Under the pieces are notes generated by a model that saw only the letters and a list, made by a program, of their open reading frames with translations, did no database searches and was not told the DNA's origin. 64,000 nucleotides of DNA from Galerina marginata (taxonomy: Eukaryota; Basidiomycota; Agaricomycetes; Agaricales; Galerinaceae), in contig JAECYW010000023.1 in assembly GCA_023014335.1 (NCBI GenBank), forward strand, positions 806,001 through 870,000, written 5' to 3'. Position numbers and translations under genes: made by a program. Each line of letters opens with the position of its first letter. Position 1 is the stretch's first letter. This document shows positions 49,575-62,254 of this stretch, in pieces.

Positions 49575-50984
49575 TTAATCGTGACGCAGTTTCTTGCTAG
49601 GGGATTGGAATTCGGAGAATGCAGAAGAAGGTTTCTTGCGGGGTGAGAAGCTTGAAGTCAGATCGGCCGAAGGACGCAACAAAACTGGAATATTTCGGGG
49701 TTCGACGAGCTCATCGGATTCAGAGAGGATGCGCAGGCGGTGTCCTTGAATTTGATAGACCTGACAAATGTATTATTTAGCAAAGTTATAGGTGCGATGG
49801 CATGAAGTGCGTACTAGTTTTTTATTGACGCTATTGGCCCCCTCACGGTCAGGGATATGCCAGCAGACGAGGGTTGTTTCGACAAGAACAACGGTGCCGA
49901 TTCGTAGCTTCTCGTATAGTTCCCAAGGAGGAATGAGCTTTTCTTCGGTGTCTTCAATTTCAAGCTGCACAAGTTTTGCATGTTCTTGTTGAAAGTAATC
50001 TCCACGGTGGTCGGGTAGCATTTCCAGGGAGTAATAGGCGCCAAGTTTTATAGGAGGTGCTGGAGGAAATGTCTTAGAGAGAAGCAATGTGCAGTGTACT
50101 GAACTTACATTGACTTTCTACAGGATCCCGAAGAGTTTCAGTGTCTGACATTCCACCGTCTTCGCCTTTCGGCAGGAGAAGGTTCTTCTTCGTTTTGGTG
50201 CGCTGTGATTTCATGATTGACTTTTGGACGTCAGGCGGGACCTTGAATTAATGTCAAATACAAGCGAAGGGATCATGAACAGCTAGTACGTACTCTGTAT
50301 TTCTGGGGCAACGTGATTTTGATGAGAGTGCGATCGTCAGTAGGACGACCAGATTCATCATTGGGCGTTGCAAAAAATCCTGTGACATTGAACTTTTTCT
50401 GCCGTCAGTACGAGATTGACAAGTAGAAGTTTTTTTGACATACTTTGGCGCCGGTTTTTTCGCGCTCCATCCTGTCTTCGTCGAGAATTTCTTCGAGATT
50501 GAATAGCTGGTTCTCGAACGCGTCGTTAAGAATAGTAGTCCCACCGGTAAGAGTTCGCAAGACTAAGATATCTTTGACGACAGTATTGTCGTCGATTGCC
50601 TATAGTTGTTTGTTAGAACCGTTAGTCAGCAGTTTCTGTTTCACGGAGTTGTGGTTGATTACTGACCTTGGGAAACTTGCCACTATAATGATTACCTCTT
50701 GCAGAGAGCATGGTACCCATGGAGGCTGGGCAAATTTCTCCGAAGAAGATGAGACCAAGCTCATCAGGCTTGTCGTCGGCGTTGTTGGGCGAATGATAGT
50801 ACAAGGTTTTCGCAAATCCGCCCTCCTTATCAGGAGGGAAATAGCGACGAAAGAAAGAGGAGTTATAAGACATTGTGCCGGTCGCAAAGGTAGATTTCGG
50901 ATCAATAGCAAGGATTCTGGCTTCCAGTTCGGAAAAGAAGCCGTTTTCGGCGCGTTGAGTATAGCAGAGAGGTTCGTGAGACAT
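49575..50984 (-). CDS. Agaric hypothetical protein inside the Helitron bounds
   Basis: Six exons, 50984-50667, 50599-50444, 50398-50294, 50241-50109, 50059-49815 and 49760-49575, encode 380 aa starting MSHEPLCYTQRAENGFFSEL. Readable blocks are FFRRYFPPDKEGGFAKTLYY, DELGLIFFGEI, LRTLTGGTTILNDAFENQLF with EEILDEDRMER, KFNVTGFFATPND, then a basic KSQRTKTKKN and a C-terminal domain KLGAYYSLEMLPDHRGDYF, PPWELYEKLRIGTVVLVET and VYQIQGHRLRILSESDELVE. I recall similar block orders in hypothetical proteins scattered through agaric genomes, often in several copies, but know no function; the KLRIGTVVLVE block looks like a small beta-barrel. There is no signal peptide or membrane helix. It lies 251 bases downstream of the helicase gene, same strand, within the candidate element ends, so it may be a passenger or element-encoded gene. 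The alternative upstream in-frame start is not supported. Confidence 0.75.
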
Positions 50985-51234
50985 GGGTGATATGATACGA
51001 AGCAGATAAGAGTGAAATGAATGCATGAACGGTGAGATGGGAGTCGTCTTAAGTATTCCGATACAAAACTCGTTTAGGAGCTTTCCTGGCAACAAAGGAT
51101 CGGATGGAACAACAAATATCAGCTGAGGTAGGAGGTACATTCAATTTCTTTTCTGGTTCTAACCTGGATAGAGTTGTCCACAATTTATTGTCATATTTGT
51201 GTTTGGAGTGCGCTAATCCTAATACGTGAATGAA

Positions 51235-54200
51235 TTAAACCAATCGTCTGGATTTTCGTTTGGGGTTGTCATGTTGGCCGGAGGGTTCTGAGTGTATAAG
51301 GGGGCGTTTAGTCAATAGACGACGACTAGAACATTGATTTGTAGGTGGGTCTGGATTTACATCCGTCATTTCAATGTCTGGGGTAAGGAGATTTTGTGGT
51401 TCAAAGTTAGGAAGCTCTAAATCATTGGTTTTGTTGGTGGGCTGGTGTTTGGAAAGTAAAGACTTTTGAGAATGTCGCAGACTGTGGTTTGGGTTTCGGT
51501 TGATTGTGGCGTGAGAATGGCGCGCTGATGTTAGCAAGATTTGCGCGTCCGCCTTTTCTTGTGTTGTTCCAGTCTCGAGAATTGTTTGCAACTTCAGCTT
51601 TTCTAGTCGTTTGAATTCCTTTCTTGTGTCTTGTGACAGACGGCATTGTATTCTCGAGGCTTTAAAAGGGCGAAGGATGAGTAATCCTTCTAGGGAGGTT
51701 ACTCGCGAAACCATGACGTATGGGGATTCGGTGCCCTTGCAACTTTCCAAATCGACAAGGGCTTTCTCCATTGTCTGTCCTTGCGCTTTATGGGCCGTCA
51801 TAGCAAACGCGGGAAGAATTGGAAGCTGAGTTCTCTTGATTGTGCATTTTTTGCCTGAATGAGGGTGTCTGAATGACATATCAGTAGTGTCTTGAAGCAC
51901 GACTGCTTGGCCAGGTTCCAGTGTTGATAATGGTGCACCTGTAATTGTACTACTTTCAACTACACATGAAGTTGCGTATCGGTTTCCTTGTGCGTCTTTT
52001 TGATAACGGATCTTCTTTAGAATGCCGGTGCACCCGTTAACGATTCCTCCTTCGACATCATAATTTTGTGCTATCATCACAGGCATCCCAATTACGAGCG
52101 GAATTTTACCCAGTCTCTGGTTAGTGACTCCTGAATTCAGTTTCTCCAGGTAGCCTTTTAGAGTTGGATCAGTCACGATGTTGCGCTGGTGAGTATCTAT
52201 TGCATGATACCAATGCAATGGCTGATTTGTTCTTTGTGCAAAGGCTTCTGTTGCGCGAATATTGAGTGCGTCTTTTTGGGCATTTTCAGATATAATAATG
52301 GGAGTGTCTTTCCATTTTTTCCAATCGACGTTTGTGTTTTGAAGCACGCGACTTGACAGCAAATCATAATCTTCACGTGTACATCTTCCTTCTCGTAGTC
52401 GGCTCAATAAGTCGATTAACGGTGCATTCTCGGGTCCTGTTTGTCGCATGCTTTGTTTTAAAATGACGACTTTGTTTATAGACAGCCAAAGAAGTTTGCC
52501 GAAGACATTTTCTTGCCCGTGTTTAGAAGTTTGTCGAGTTTGTGACGTATCTATTGATGCAGTCAGTCGGTTCTCGCCTATTGGTGGAAGTTGCGCAAAG
52601 TCTCCAGCGACTATGAAGTTAATACCTCCAAATGGTAATGCATTTCCTTTGGCCTCTATCAGTGCTTCGCTAATTTGATAAAGCATTTTACATCCAATCA
52701 TTGAAATTTCGTCAATGAAAAAAAAGTCTACTCCCTCCCACATTGCAGTTAAGTCACGGCGTGTTTTTCCATCTGCGTCTCCTTTTTTGTGCTGACTAAG
52801 GCTCAGTGCAGAATGTACTGTCATTCCGGAGATATTTTTTGCCGCAACACCAGTGTATGATGCTAGCCGAAAGCGTCGTTCTTGGCCTCTTCGGATAAAA
52901 AATTCTCTTAGTGCGTTTATTACTCGTGATTTTCCGGTACCTCCTGCTCCTCCGATGTACATTTTTAGCGGGTCAGGATGTTTCTGCAAACTTTGTTCAC
53001 AAATAATTCTAAACGCTCGTGCTTGTTCCGTATTGAGTGTGAATTCCGTTATCATTTCCTCGATATCAACGGGATTTTCTGTGGCTGTAGGAGGTATATC
53101 TTGGGCAATAGTTGGGTTAATGTTTTGCTGTTCTATTGCATCTCGGAATGCTGAGCCATCGTTTAGATATTGCTGTCTGTGGCTTGCAATATTGTCAGGT
53201 TCACTAGTGGCATTTGGTGAGACGGCTACTTTTTTTTTCCACTGATTGCGGCGTTTCTCATATTCAGTTTTCCACTGCTCTTCTAACGTAAGATCGTACG
53301 TATGAAGCTCGTGTCTGGGATCAGAACTAAGCAGTGGCCCTCTTTCTAATTGGCTATCAAACATTCCGCTACTCTCTGCATGAAAGAGGCAGTCAATTAC
53401 AGTGTCCTGACTTCTTGCTATACGTTCTGAATTGGAAGACGCAATGGATTCTAAATGCTCTAGGATTACTGAAGGGTCAGCTCCACCAAAATCATCACCG
53501 TTGTTAATATGTGCATTGATCATTTCAGGTGAAACATTGTAACGGCGGCTACGTCGATTGCGACGCTCTGCAAAGTGGTCATTTCCGCTATCGCGGCACT
53601 CATGCAAGATCTGCATATTGTCTAACTTCTTTTTGATGTTGGGAGGACAATTTTGGATGTACATTTCGAAGGCATCTTCCCACTTTTGTCCAACGGAACG
53701 TAGGTCAGATGCATGCCTCCACGGTTTGAAGAAAATCAACATGAGTCGACAATATCGTGCGTATATTTCCTTTTGATCGCGACGTGGAATTGCTGGACCA
53801 ATAGGCACTAGGACAAATTTCTTTTCATGTGTTCGCATGGATAGACAGTGTGTTTGGCCTTCAATGTGTTCAGAAGCTAAGGAAAACCACTCCTTCCTTT
53901 GTCTGTTGCTACTGACGTATACTTCCGCATCATTAGCGCTGATGGGTTCATCTTCAAACTCGTCATCGCTTTCAGAATTATCGCAAGCGTGAGCATTTTT
54001 TTTTGTAGCTCGACTCTGCCGGCTTTTTGGAACCTTGTCAAATATTGAAATGAAGTCCCATACAGACAATTCTTCTAATCTTTTGTCTCTTAGTTGATAG
54101 TCAGCAACTTGGGTGGCTTTTGCAATCAGATCTCCGGAGGGTTGAACAGCTATTGTCACTTCTTCGTCAGCAGTTTCATTGTGGTCCGCATCATTTTGAT

Positions 54201-57200
54201 TTGATTCATCTAGGTCATGTTCGAGAATATTTTCCATGTCGGATTCATCAAGTTCGTCTCCCAAGTCATCTGAATTATGGTCTGTATCTTTGGCTGATGA
54301 TGTGTTTGCGTTATCTGATTTTAGTGATTGGTAACATTCAGGACTGGGTTGTTCTCGGTCAATCAGTGCCTCGAAACTTGTCCAATATAAGTTTCGGTAA
54401 AGGTGACTCGTAAAGTGGTCCTCATAGTCCATTAAATATGACGCAACTTGCTGCGCCGAGAGCTCTTGATGGGATATCATAGAGAAGGCGCATTTCTGAA
54501 GCAATTTTTTTCCTCGAATTGTCAGTTCATCATCATCAGGAGAGAAATCCCCTAGCTTTTTTACAGCCAACTCCAAGGCAGCATATGCAACATGAGTCTT
54601 GAGCTGGGATTTCGTGATATAGTTGGTAATGTAGTAAGTAACAGCTTTGGCCGCCGGTCCAGATCCAATAAATTTAATGTCCATATTGCATCGGATAGCT
54701 TCAAGTACAGTCTTATTAAAATTGTTGACTAAACCGTCAAGACATCGGAAATTTAGTTCCCCTGATTCCATGTCGAAAGTGGTTTCTGGGCAAATATTAT
54801 TTTCATCCAAGTCAAAACGGCATTCTTTTGGTGCAGGAGGGCCTTTCCAATATTTGTAGCACGTCTTTGAATGCTTATGGACTTGACAACATTTCACAAG
54901 GTGATGCAAGTCTTTTTGGTGCAATTGCGCTCGTTCTTCAGGACTCAAAGTTAAGCCTGTGTTTGTACCACGAACTGAGCAGGGGTGGTGTCTAGATGAA
55001 GGAATTGTCAGATTAGGATCCGGATCTTCGGGTATACTGTTTGAGATGGTGTCATCGAGAAAGGAAATTAAGCGCTCTTGAAACTCAAGATCTTTCTCTT
55101 TAATTATTCTGTCTCGTATTTCATTTGGATTTAATGCACCTTCCAACCATATTATCATATGGCAATGAAGTGTACCTCGGCCTTGAGCTTCAACACAACC
55201 ATAATATGCATTAACATGACCAAGGATTCCACCTTCAGCATTTTTTTGTTTCGGTTCATAGCCCAGTAACGCAGAAATGACGGCCTTCATATATATATTA
55301 AAAAACTTCGCAGCAACAAATGGATTTTTTGCAACAAGTAAAGCCTGTTCCCAATAATTTGGGACCTGCTCCGGAAGAAGATTATCAACGTCTATGTCGC
55401 TTCCTCCGAGAAATTTGACAACAGGATTGTATACATCAGCAGGATTAATGGTAATGAAGAAGCTCGGTAATCCTTTCTCAATCATTAAACCTCGAATCTC
55501 ATTTCGCATAGTTGTACGAGAGGCAGAAGACCCAGGGACATTTGAAGTAACAGTTCTCACCTGTTTCATAAGATTGAGAACTTTTCTTTCATCAGGGTTA
55601 TTTGCAGTATGTAGGTCACCTCGAGAAATTCGTTCGGTGATTATATGGATTGTTTCAGGTGATACAGAAGCGAATCCAGCAGCAATATCATTGAAGCTCG
55701 ATTTACGGACCTTCAAACTTGTGTGGAGGAGAACAGCACGTCTCTGGAGAATATTGAATGCTGTGAAGAGAAATGAGTAATGTTCTTGAAATCTTTTATC
55801 AGCAAGATTTCCACAGTGCTTGACGTGTCGTTTCATAGAGAGCGGAACCCTTCGTCGCCGATCTTCAAAGCCGCCTATTCCATAGGGGAAAAGAGTCGGG
55901 TATATCATTGGAAAAAGGCTTGGATTGAAAAACTCATTTACAGGCGTTGGGTCGTGAGGAATTTGAATATAGCCGCCTCCTTGGTTAACATGACGAAGAG
56001 CAGCAGCTCGGAGTTCATGTGCAGGTGAGTGACCAGTCACATCAGTAACAACGACATTCTGGAAAGGTAACTGGTTATCTCTCGGACTAAAATCCACCTC
56101 AGGTGAGGCTATCAGATCCTGGCCAGGATCGTCGTAACGGGAGGTGAGGATCTCAGTTGCTTCATTAGGGATTACATGCTCTATATTAAATGGAAGAATT
56201 TGGGAGTCTTGTAACTCATCAAGGAGCCCATGATTTATCGATATATCGTGGTACAGGGGGTTGTGGTCTTTTAGCCAAGTAAGAGCATTGCGGACTTTTT
56301 CGCGGCGCACACATAAAGGTTTGGCCTTTTCACGTAGCCATTCTCTTGTTGGAGGACTTGAGCCAACAAATAAAACACAAATAGGTGTTATGATATCTGA
56401 TAAGCTCGGAGGCAGCAGTTTCGCTATTTCTGATGGATGCTGAGGATAGATAATAATGTGTCCTTTTAACCCTCGTTGAGAATCAGGCATTACAATGGTA
56501 GGGTTTTCTTCCTTCAGTTGTATGATCCAGCATTTAGCCCGACATCTAGCAATCATAGCTTCTTCAATGACAGTTAAGCCCTTCAATTCATCTGGAATCG
56601 GTCCGAGGAATGTGTCATTTGCAAGTGAAAGAGGTGGAATTTTATCCCGCTTCAAAGCTGAGTGACATTGAGGGCATAGTAGTAGCTGTAAATTTCCATT
56701 CTCATTGACAGTGATACCTGCTGGCTCAAGGAGCACATCCTGAAGTGGTCCGTGTTCATATGGGAGTGGCACAGTACTCGGGTTAATGTTGAGATGAGGA
56801 TCTTCTTGACGGTATTTTAATAAATTTAAATCTATTTCCGACGCAAGAACGGTATGGCAATTGGTACACAGGACTGATTCAGCACACGAAGCACAAGAAA
56901 ATGTTGAGAGTGATGCCTTTGAGGTCTGTACACGAAACATTTTGACAATTTTTTCTTTCAGGTCAGGACTGACAAGCTGCGGCCAAGACTTGGCAATTTT
57001 TTGCTTATTTGCAGCATCTAATGCACGCTGCGTCGCAGCGCGCGAAATGGATACCTTTTCTGTGCTTTTTTTACCGTGCTTTAAAATGTTAATGAATTGT
57101 TTAAGTTGCTTACGAAGTTTGCACAAGCCGTCTGCGGGGGAATAAGGTACATTTCTCAAATCAAGAATACGACGGAGAGGTCGTAACTTGACACGCGGAA

Positions 57201-58045
57201 GGAGCAAAGACAATGCCTGAATTTGAAAGTCAGAAAGTGCATCTGCATGATCTAATTCGACGTCTCTAGAATTTGCAGCAAAAAAATCAGCAATTCGAAT
57301 ACATGCATTTGATGAACGAGAGACACACAATCCATGTGAGAAGTGACCGGAAATAAGATTTCGAAGGTTGGTGACAGTACATTTCAGTGGAAATGTTATT
57401 GCGTGAGCTTGCGCCAAGGAAACCAGTGAATCTTTTGCCAAACTTTCGACTGCCGTCAAAATGTCCTCAAGACTTTCATATTCAAAACTATTAACATTAA
57501 ATGGATTGTTACCAATAACTGTAGATGAGGAAGATTCAAAAGGAGTAGTTGTGGCGCCTGGGCCGGGGACATCAGAGTCCAGCATTGAGAAATCAGTTGG
57601 GGTCAACAACGGGGACTCGGCGACTGTTGCATCTCCTGTATTTGGTGGAACAACTGGTTAGTTAGACCGAAGAATGATTATCGAGAATGTTACCCAGTGA
57701 TGAGCGTGCTTGAATACACGTTTGCGGTGATGCCCCAAAACACAGACACATTCCCGGTTCAAGTAAATCCATGGTCGCAAAAGATTCGACAGAGCAATAG
57801 TTGAACCAGTCTCGACCAAAAATGATATTTACATTCTGGTCCTTTGAAACATGCATAGCTATTGTTGATGTGAAAGAGCCAATAGAGGTCGCGATCGTGA
57901 AGGTAATAGGTTGAGGAGAAATGTGCTGAAAGTGATGTGTCGTGCAAAACTGCAATGAGAGAGAAGAAGTAGCAGAGCTGCAGTCATACACAGCACTCAG
58001 CTGCAGACCATTGATTGAGACAAGAAATTGCGGAAGAGAAGACAT
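51235..58045 (-). CDS. Helitron Rep/PIF1-helicase protein with retropepsin-like N-terminus
   Basis: Exon 1 (58045-57694) and exon 2 (57635-51235) join by a 58-bp intron with donor GTAACA and acceptor ACAG, giving 2250 aa. Exon 1 (117 aa) has a retropepsin-like pattern: VYDCSSATS with Asp21 in place of the usual D-S/T-G, and IIFGRDWF at 74-81. Exon 2 has a Cys-rich zinc-type region (CASCAESVLCTNC near 367, CPQCHSAL near 437), the HUH Rep nuclease motif HCHMIIW near 940, the two-tyrosine motif YYITNYITK near 1120, and a PIF1/RecD helicase with Walker A GGAGGTGKSR near 1682, FFFIDEISMIG, AGDFAQLPPIG, and TAHKAQGQTM near 2067. The C-terminus ends in a basic KRKSRRLV, a likely nuclear signal. The frame is fully open, so the element may be recent and autonomous. 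It cuts and rolls single-stranded element DNA during transposition. Confidence 0.92.
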
Positions 58046-58228
58046 GTTGGCGGATATGCAGTGGACAGGTAAACGTCGAGCAGAAATAGCGACGAGACTC
58101 TTTCAACAACCATGATCCGACCGAGAGAAACACGCCATAGTCATTTCTATATAGGGATGTTATTTTCACACAGGAAAATGGCCCGCCAAAAGACCCTAAG
58201 GGACTTGCACTTTTGAAACCCCCCAAAA

Positions 58229-58250
58229 CCCACTACCTAAAGGTAGCGGG
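58229..58250. repeat. Candidate Helitron 5' hairpin and inverted terminal repeat
   Basis: Arms CCCACTACC (58229-58237) and GGTAGCGGG (58242-58250) pair with one mismatch around a TAAA loop. The outer 10 bases match the repeat at 49368-49377 in inverted orientation. It is about 190 bases upstream of the helicase gene's ATG. Confidence 0.6.
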
Positions 58251-58251
58251 A

Positions 58252-61111
58252 ATCATTCAAAAATCGTCGGTTCCGTCGGCAGTTTTTGATGCTCCATGAT
58301 GTCTTGAGAGTTTATTTTGTTCCGGTGACATAGTACAATCTCGAGATTTACGTTCGAACACCCAAAGGAGAGACTGAAGCGGATATTTCCGTTCTTCTTC
58401 AGGGCCCCGCAATCGTATTCAGAGCGCGCCTATTCTCCCTCTGGCTTTGTAAATATAGATATATTTATAACAAGTATTGGCCAATGGCGTAGTGCTTCAG
58501 ATGTAGGCCGGCCTTCTGGTCGTTGACTACTGAGCAAAGGATCAGTTTTACTTAAGGTCCCTCTACCTGGATTTGGTCGTGGAAACAATACGGCTTGAAA
58601 CGAGTCTGAGTGCTCGTGTTACACATTTTCATATATCTCAATAACTGAGGAACGAATAGGAAGCCATGGATTTACCATTCACACAAAGACGTCCAAGCCA
58701 TCCCACCATTGCTGGGACTTGGTCTATCACTGTTCAGAACCAAAGACAAGTACCTAATTTCGGTATTCCCAAGGTCGACTTCTAAATCTCAAATCTATAT
58801 ACCCATCCAGTAGAAACGTTCAGCCACTATTGCGCTTGCGAAAACGCAGACGTTGATTGCTTCGATCTCGCAACTGGGATCGAACTCTATCGAACTTGTT
58901 CCTCAAAAAAACCTTTAAGAATTCACACTCCCTTGATCATCTTCTACAGCATCGGTCTTATTAACCTCGGGCAAACCCTTGTAAGTACATCAAGTTCGCG
59001 GCCTACAGGTACAACTGCTTCGGCGACATCGTCTCCTCGCCGTGTCATGTGAAGAATACATGAAAAAAGGAAGCAGGAGGGGCACGCGGAATTTATAGAA
59101 CCCACTTCAGGGATACTCAGGTTGGCAAAATTCCTTTTAATACATACATCGACCAAGCGTACTTCTTTGTACTCGCTCAACTCCTAACCGTGTCGTAGCA
59201 TCATAAAGGTGTCTGCTTTAATTCTAGTTGTTTTGTTTTATTGACTTACTAGGCTACTAAATGTATTGGCGAGGTCCAGCTAGATAAAAACAAAGAGAAA
59301 TGCGTTTTCAAGTTTAAACGGCTCAAGTGTATAAAGCCAAACTTAACCGAAACTGCGCATTCTTATGGGTCCTCCCCCGTAAAAAACATCTTCCTTCCTT
59401 CCTACAATTATTTTAACCATCCACCGCCCGATCCGTTCCGGTATTCCGCGGATAACAACTCCCTCCCAAATGGTACGGGCGCCTAAGACTATAGTAAGGG
59501 AGCTAAGATCGGCCTTGGCATCAGCTGATTTAGAGTTAAGGGAAAGATTTACATATATTTGTTTTACCTTTGGATTGTGGTACGTTCACTTGACCAGGAC
59601 TCAGGGTAAATTACGTTTGACAAGTCGCAATTCGACCAGTACGAGTTGTAAAGAGGGTACATGATTAATACTCTATGGACTCCTGACTTTAATTGTCGGC
59701 AGTTTTACTACGGTCGGTGTGTGCGCAATTTTAATAATAGAGCCTATGTATATAACCCACTTGGCGACTTGAGCAGCCTTGGCGCTTGGCTGGACCAACA
59801 ACTCATGAAGCAGACGTTACGTAATAACTCTAACCAATTCGACTTTTTCGACCGTGGGCATTCTATTCGAACCCCGCGCCAGTTGCAGTGATACTCAGAC
59901 GTTTTTGTAACTAGAGCAACACAGCCTGCAACGCTCTTCAACTCCATCTCCAAAATCAGATTCTTGGTACGGTCTTACCCGGATACCCAGGCCATCGGGG
60001 ACCCGCCCTTCTAAAGATTTGGCAACATTTCGCAGCCGTCGGTGACCCAGTGGCGACCGTTGGGCGACCGTACCATCGAGACATTAACAAGTTGGAAACC
60101 TTTTAATGAGTAGTCGGCTGCGTGCTTATTGGTGACAGTCCTTCCTCAGCCTGTGGCAACTGGGAACCGGAGAGGTGACCATCATCAAGAATATTACTTC
60201 TCCTAGCTTGACCCAGAACAAGCTGGTCAAACGGTCCCCGTTCCTGTGGCCATTGACATGTTTACTGTCTCAGCAAAGTGTTCACGAAAATGCTGGAACC
60301 TGAATGTCATCTCTGCGAAGAAGTGATTTCGCATCTACATTCTATAGTATCGGGCTCGTAAAGGATTACCAGTGATCACTGTCGCTGACTCCATTAATTT
60401 GTCATTTAATGGTGCTTTACTGGAAGTCGAGAGGTTGACCTGGAGATGCGACTAAGAAGGACACACGTCTCCGCATCAGCAAGACTTCGCAGGCGGCTTT
60501 CCAGCTTTCCGTGACCCTTTCAACGCGCCATTCGCAATGACTTAACGCAGGTACGAATTCTCAGGACGTCAAAGCCTAATTAACTTTCTGGGATATGGTC
60601 GGGTCACGAGCTACGACCAATTCGTATTTGCGAGGGCATGTGTAACCCCGACCACGTCAAGTTAACTGAGGCTCGTTACCTACGGCATGATGCCGCTAAC
60701 AAGTGTTGCTACTGCGCGCGTTCTCAAACCCACGACACCAACGCCTTTTGTTCTATACTGACATGACTGTGCTTGTAGGTCATCGTAGCCCTTCTGGCAC
60801 CGGATGTCATCAAATTTGAAGGTTGATATGGCAAGATAACCTCATGTTGCTTCTTCGCCTTGGTCATGACCCTGGTTTTGGCAAGAAAAACGTCAGCATA
60901 CCATTGGCATATAGCTGGTGACCCTCCATTCCTCCCATGACTTCGTTTTCGAATCCTCCCTTCCATTCCTTGCTTTCTCGCTGGGCGAATTCCTATCCAG
61001 TCATTCTTTTTACTTTCTTTGATACACTAACCACGTCCTTTGGTTTCGTTGGTGAGTATTTCGGCAAGCCTGGCACCGGAGTGGACACTTAATTTGTGAT
61101 GTAAACAGCCT
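58252..61111. other. Gene-poor stretch, no gene seen
   Basis: 2.9 kb between the Helitron and the next gene. Small frames at 59470-59664 and 59661-59891 are open but show no motif. A plus-strand frame at 60938-61054 ending in a GTGAGT donor looked like a leader exon for the next gene but cannot be spliced to it in frame. Confidence 0.35.
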
Positions 61112-62254
61112 ATGCCTCCCGTCATTTCGTTCAGTTCTTCTGACTGCGTTCTTCGCCAACGGGATAATGAGCCCTTTCCCTTTACCGGCTCCCACGACGA
61201 GAACAAGTTTCAGAATGGTCATAACAATGGCAAGGGCGGTAACAGCGGCGTAGTCCATAAAAGCAATATTAGCAATACCAACCACAACGGCGGCAGCGAC
61301 GACGACAATGACAACAGTAATAACAACGGCAACTTCGGTGGTGGTGGAGCTAACTCGTCTCAGAATCGACCTCCTACCAGTAACATCGGTCCTTCTACAA
61401 AAATAGCATCCTCTGCCTCCATTAAAAGTCCACCTACCAGCATTGTTATTTCCACAATTACCTCGACTAGCAGTACCTCGACTTCACCTATGCCCGCATC
61501 GACTTTCTTGCCATCGACCTCATCCGATCATCGACCCACTTCAACACCTTCATTATCCTCATCTTCCACGTCTATCTCCCATCCGGTATCTACTCCTCTT
61601 CCTGTATCAACTATTGGCAGCCCCTCTGCAAACGATGCATTAGGGGTGTCGGGACCATCCGGAGACATTCGCGGTGTGCTTCCTCTGGGGTCCATCGTTG
61701 CAATCATCCTAGGCATTCTATTTTGCATAACCATCGGCCTCGTCATCTACGTCGTTACTCGACCTCGGTTTGGCAGCCTCGGAAGACTGTGGAAAAGCTC
61801 AACAGTCAAAGCACCGACAATAGCCTCTTTCGAAACCAAAGGATATAGCTACAGACCCAGTGACAGATATGTACCCAATGAATATTCGCGGTCCATAAGT
61901 CGCTCACAATTACTGGACAACTTTCAGTTCCCAGCTCCTTCTAGTGAAGGTGCTCATAGCTCAATTTCCCACAGTTCTCGTGTTGTAGAACCTATCTCTC
62001 CTCCTCCCGCGTCTCCGGAATTCCAAGACGACTATCCCACTCAGTCCTATGTCGTGCCCTCACCCACTTCAGTACCGGAAACGAGACTTTCTTCATCTGG
62101 CGCTGCTGTTCCCAGAGTGCCGAGTCCGAATTACAGGTCAATAACTAGAATTCTCTCAATTCTAGAAGGATACCCCTTCGAAAACGAAGAACAAGGGCCA
62201 GCGTCTGACAATGCCCGCCATTATCCACACAGCGTCCACGGAACAGTAGAGTAA
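61112..62254 (+). CDS. Single-pass membrane protein, Asn/Ser/Thr-rich ectodomain
   Basis: One exon of 380 aa from MPPVISFSSSDCVLRQRDNE. The outer part is low-complexity: an Asn/Asp/Gly-rich stretch (about residues 45-85), then Ser/Thr/Pro-rich sequence that would be heavily O-glycosylated. One clear membrane helix, GSIVAIILGILFCITIGLVI, lies at about residues 192-213, followed by a basic RPRF stop and a cytoplasmic tail with Ser-rich and Pro-rich motifs. The architecture equals that of the three paralogues at 2-10 kb (stalk, helix, tail) but the folded ectodomain is absent and the sequences differ, so it is a distant relative at most. No signal peptide is visible at the chosen ATG; a leader exon upstream could not be joined in frame. 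Such proteins are often wall-stress sensors in fungi, but that role is only a guess here. Confidence 0.7.
   Translation: MPPVISFSSSDCVLRQRDNEPFPFTGSHDENKFQNGHNNGKGGNSGVVHKSNISNTNHNGGSDDDNDNSNNNGNFGGGGANSSQNRPPTSNIGPSTKIASSASIKSPPTSIVISTITSTSSTSTSPMPASTFLPSTSSDHRPTSTPSLSSSSTSISHPVSTPLPVSTIGSPSANDALGVSGPSGDIRGVLPLGSIVAIILGILFCITIGLVIYVVTRPRFGSLGRLWKSSTVKAPTIASFETKGYSYRPSDRYVPNEYSRSISRSQLLDNFQFPAPSSEGAHSSISHSSRVVEPISPPPASPEFQDDYPTQSYVVPSPTSVPETRLSSSGAAVPRVPSPNYRSITRILSILEGYPFENEEQGPASDNARHYPHSVHGTVE

Larger units (their letters stand above)
49346..58251 (-). mobile_element. Helitron-type element (Helentron-like), candidate boundaries
   Basis: The minus-strand gene at 51235-58045 encodes a Rep/helicase protein diagnostic of Helitrons, rolling-circle DNA transposons. 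An exact 10-bp inverted repeat, CCCGCTACCT, lies at 49368-49377 (plus) and 58241-58250 (minus), one on each side. At the proposed 5' end (element strand) TTCCCGCTACC is part of a 9-bp stem with TTTA loop (58229-58250). At the proposed 3' end a 5-bp AGCGG/CCGCT hairpin (49358-49373) is followed by eight bases and CTAA (to 49346), matching the Helitron CTRR end; asymmetric subterminal inverted repeats are known from Helentrons. The expected host T after CTRR is missing (G instead), so the ends are a proposal. The element is AT-richer than its surroundings. Confidence 0.6.

Noticed and set aside
50985..51140. Upstream extension of the 380-aa protein
   Set aside because: The extra 52 residues are AT-rich, lack an ATG in good context and look unlike the rest of the protein.
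60938..61054. Leader exon for the membrane protein at 61112 ending in GTGAGT
   Set aside because: Its phase does not match the acceptor at 61108; splicing puts the protein out of frame.
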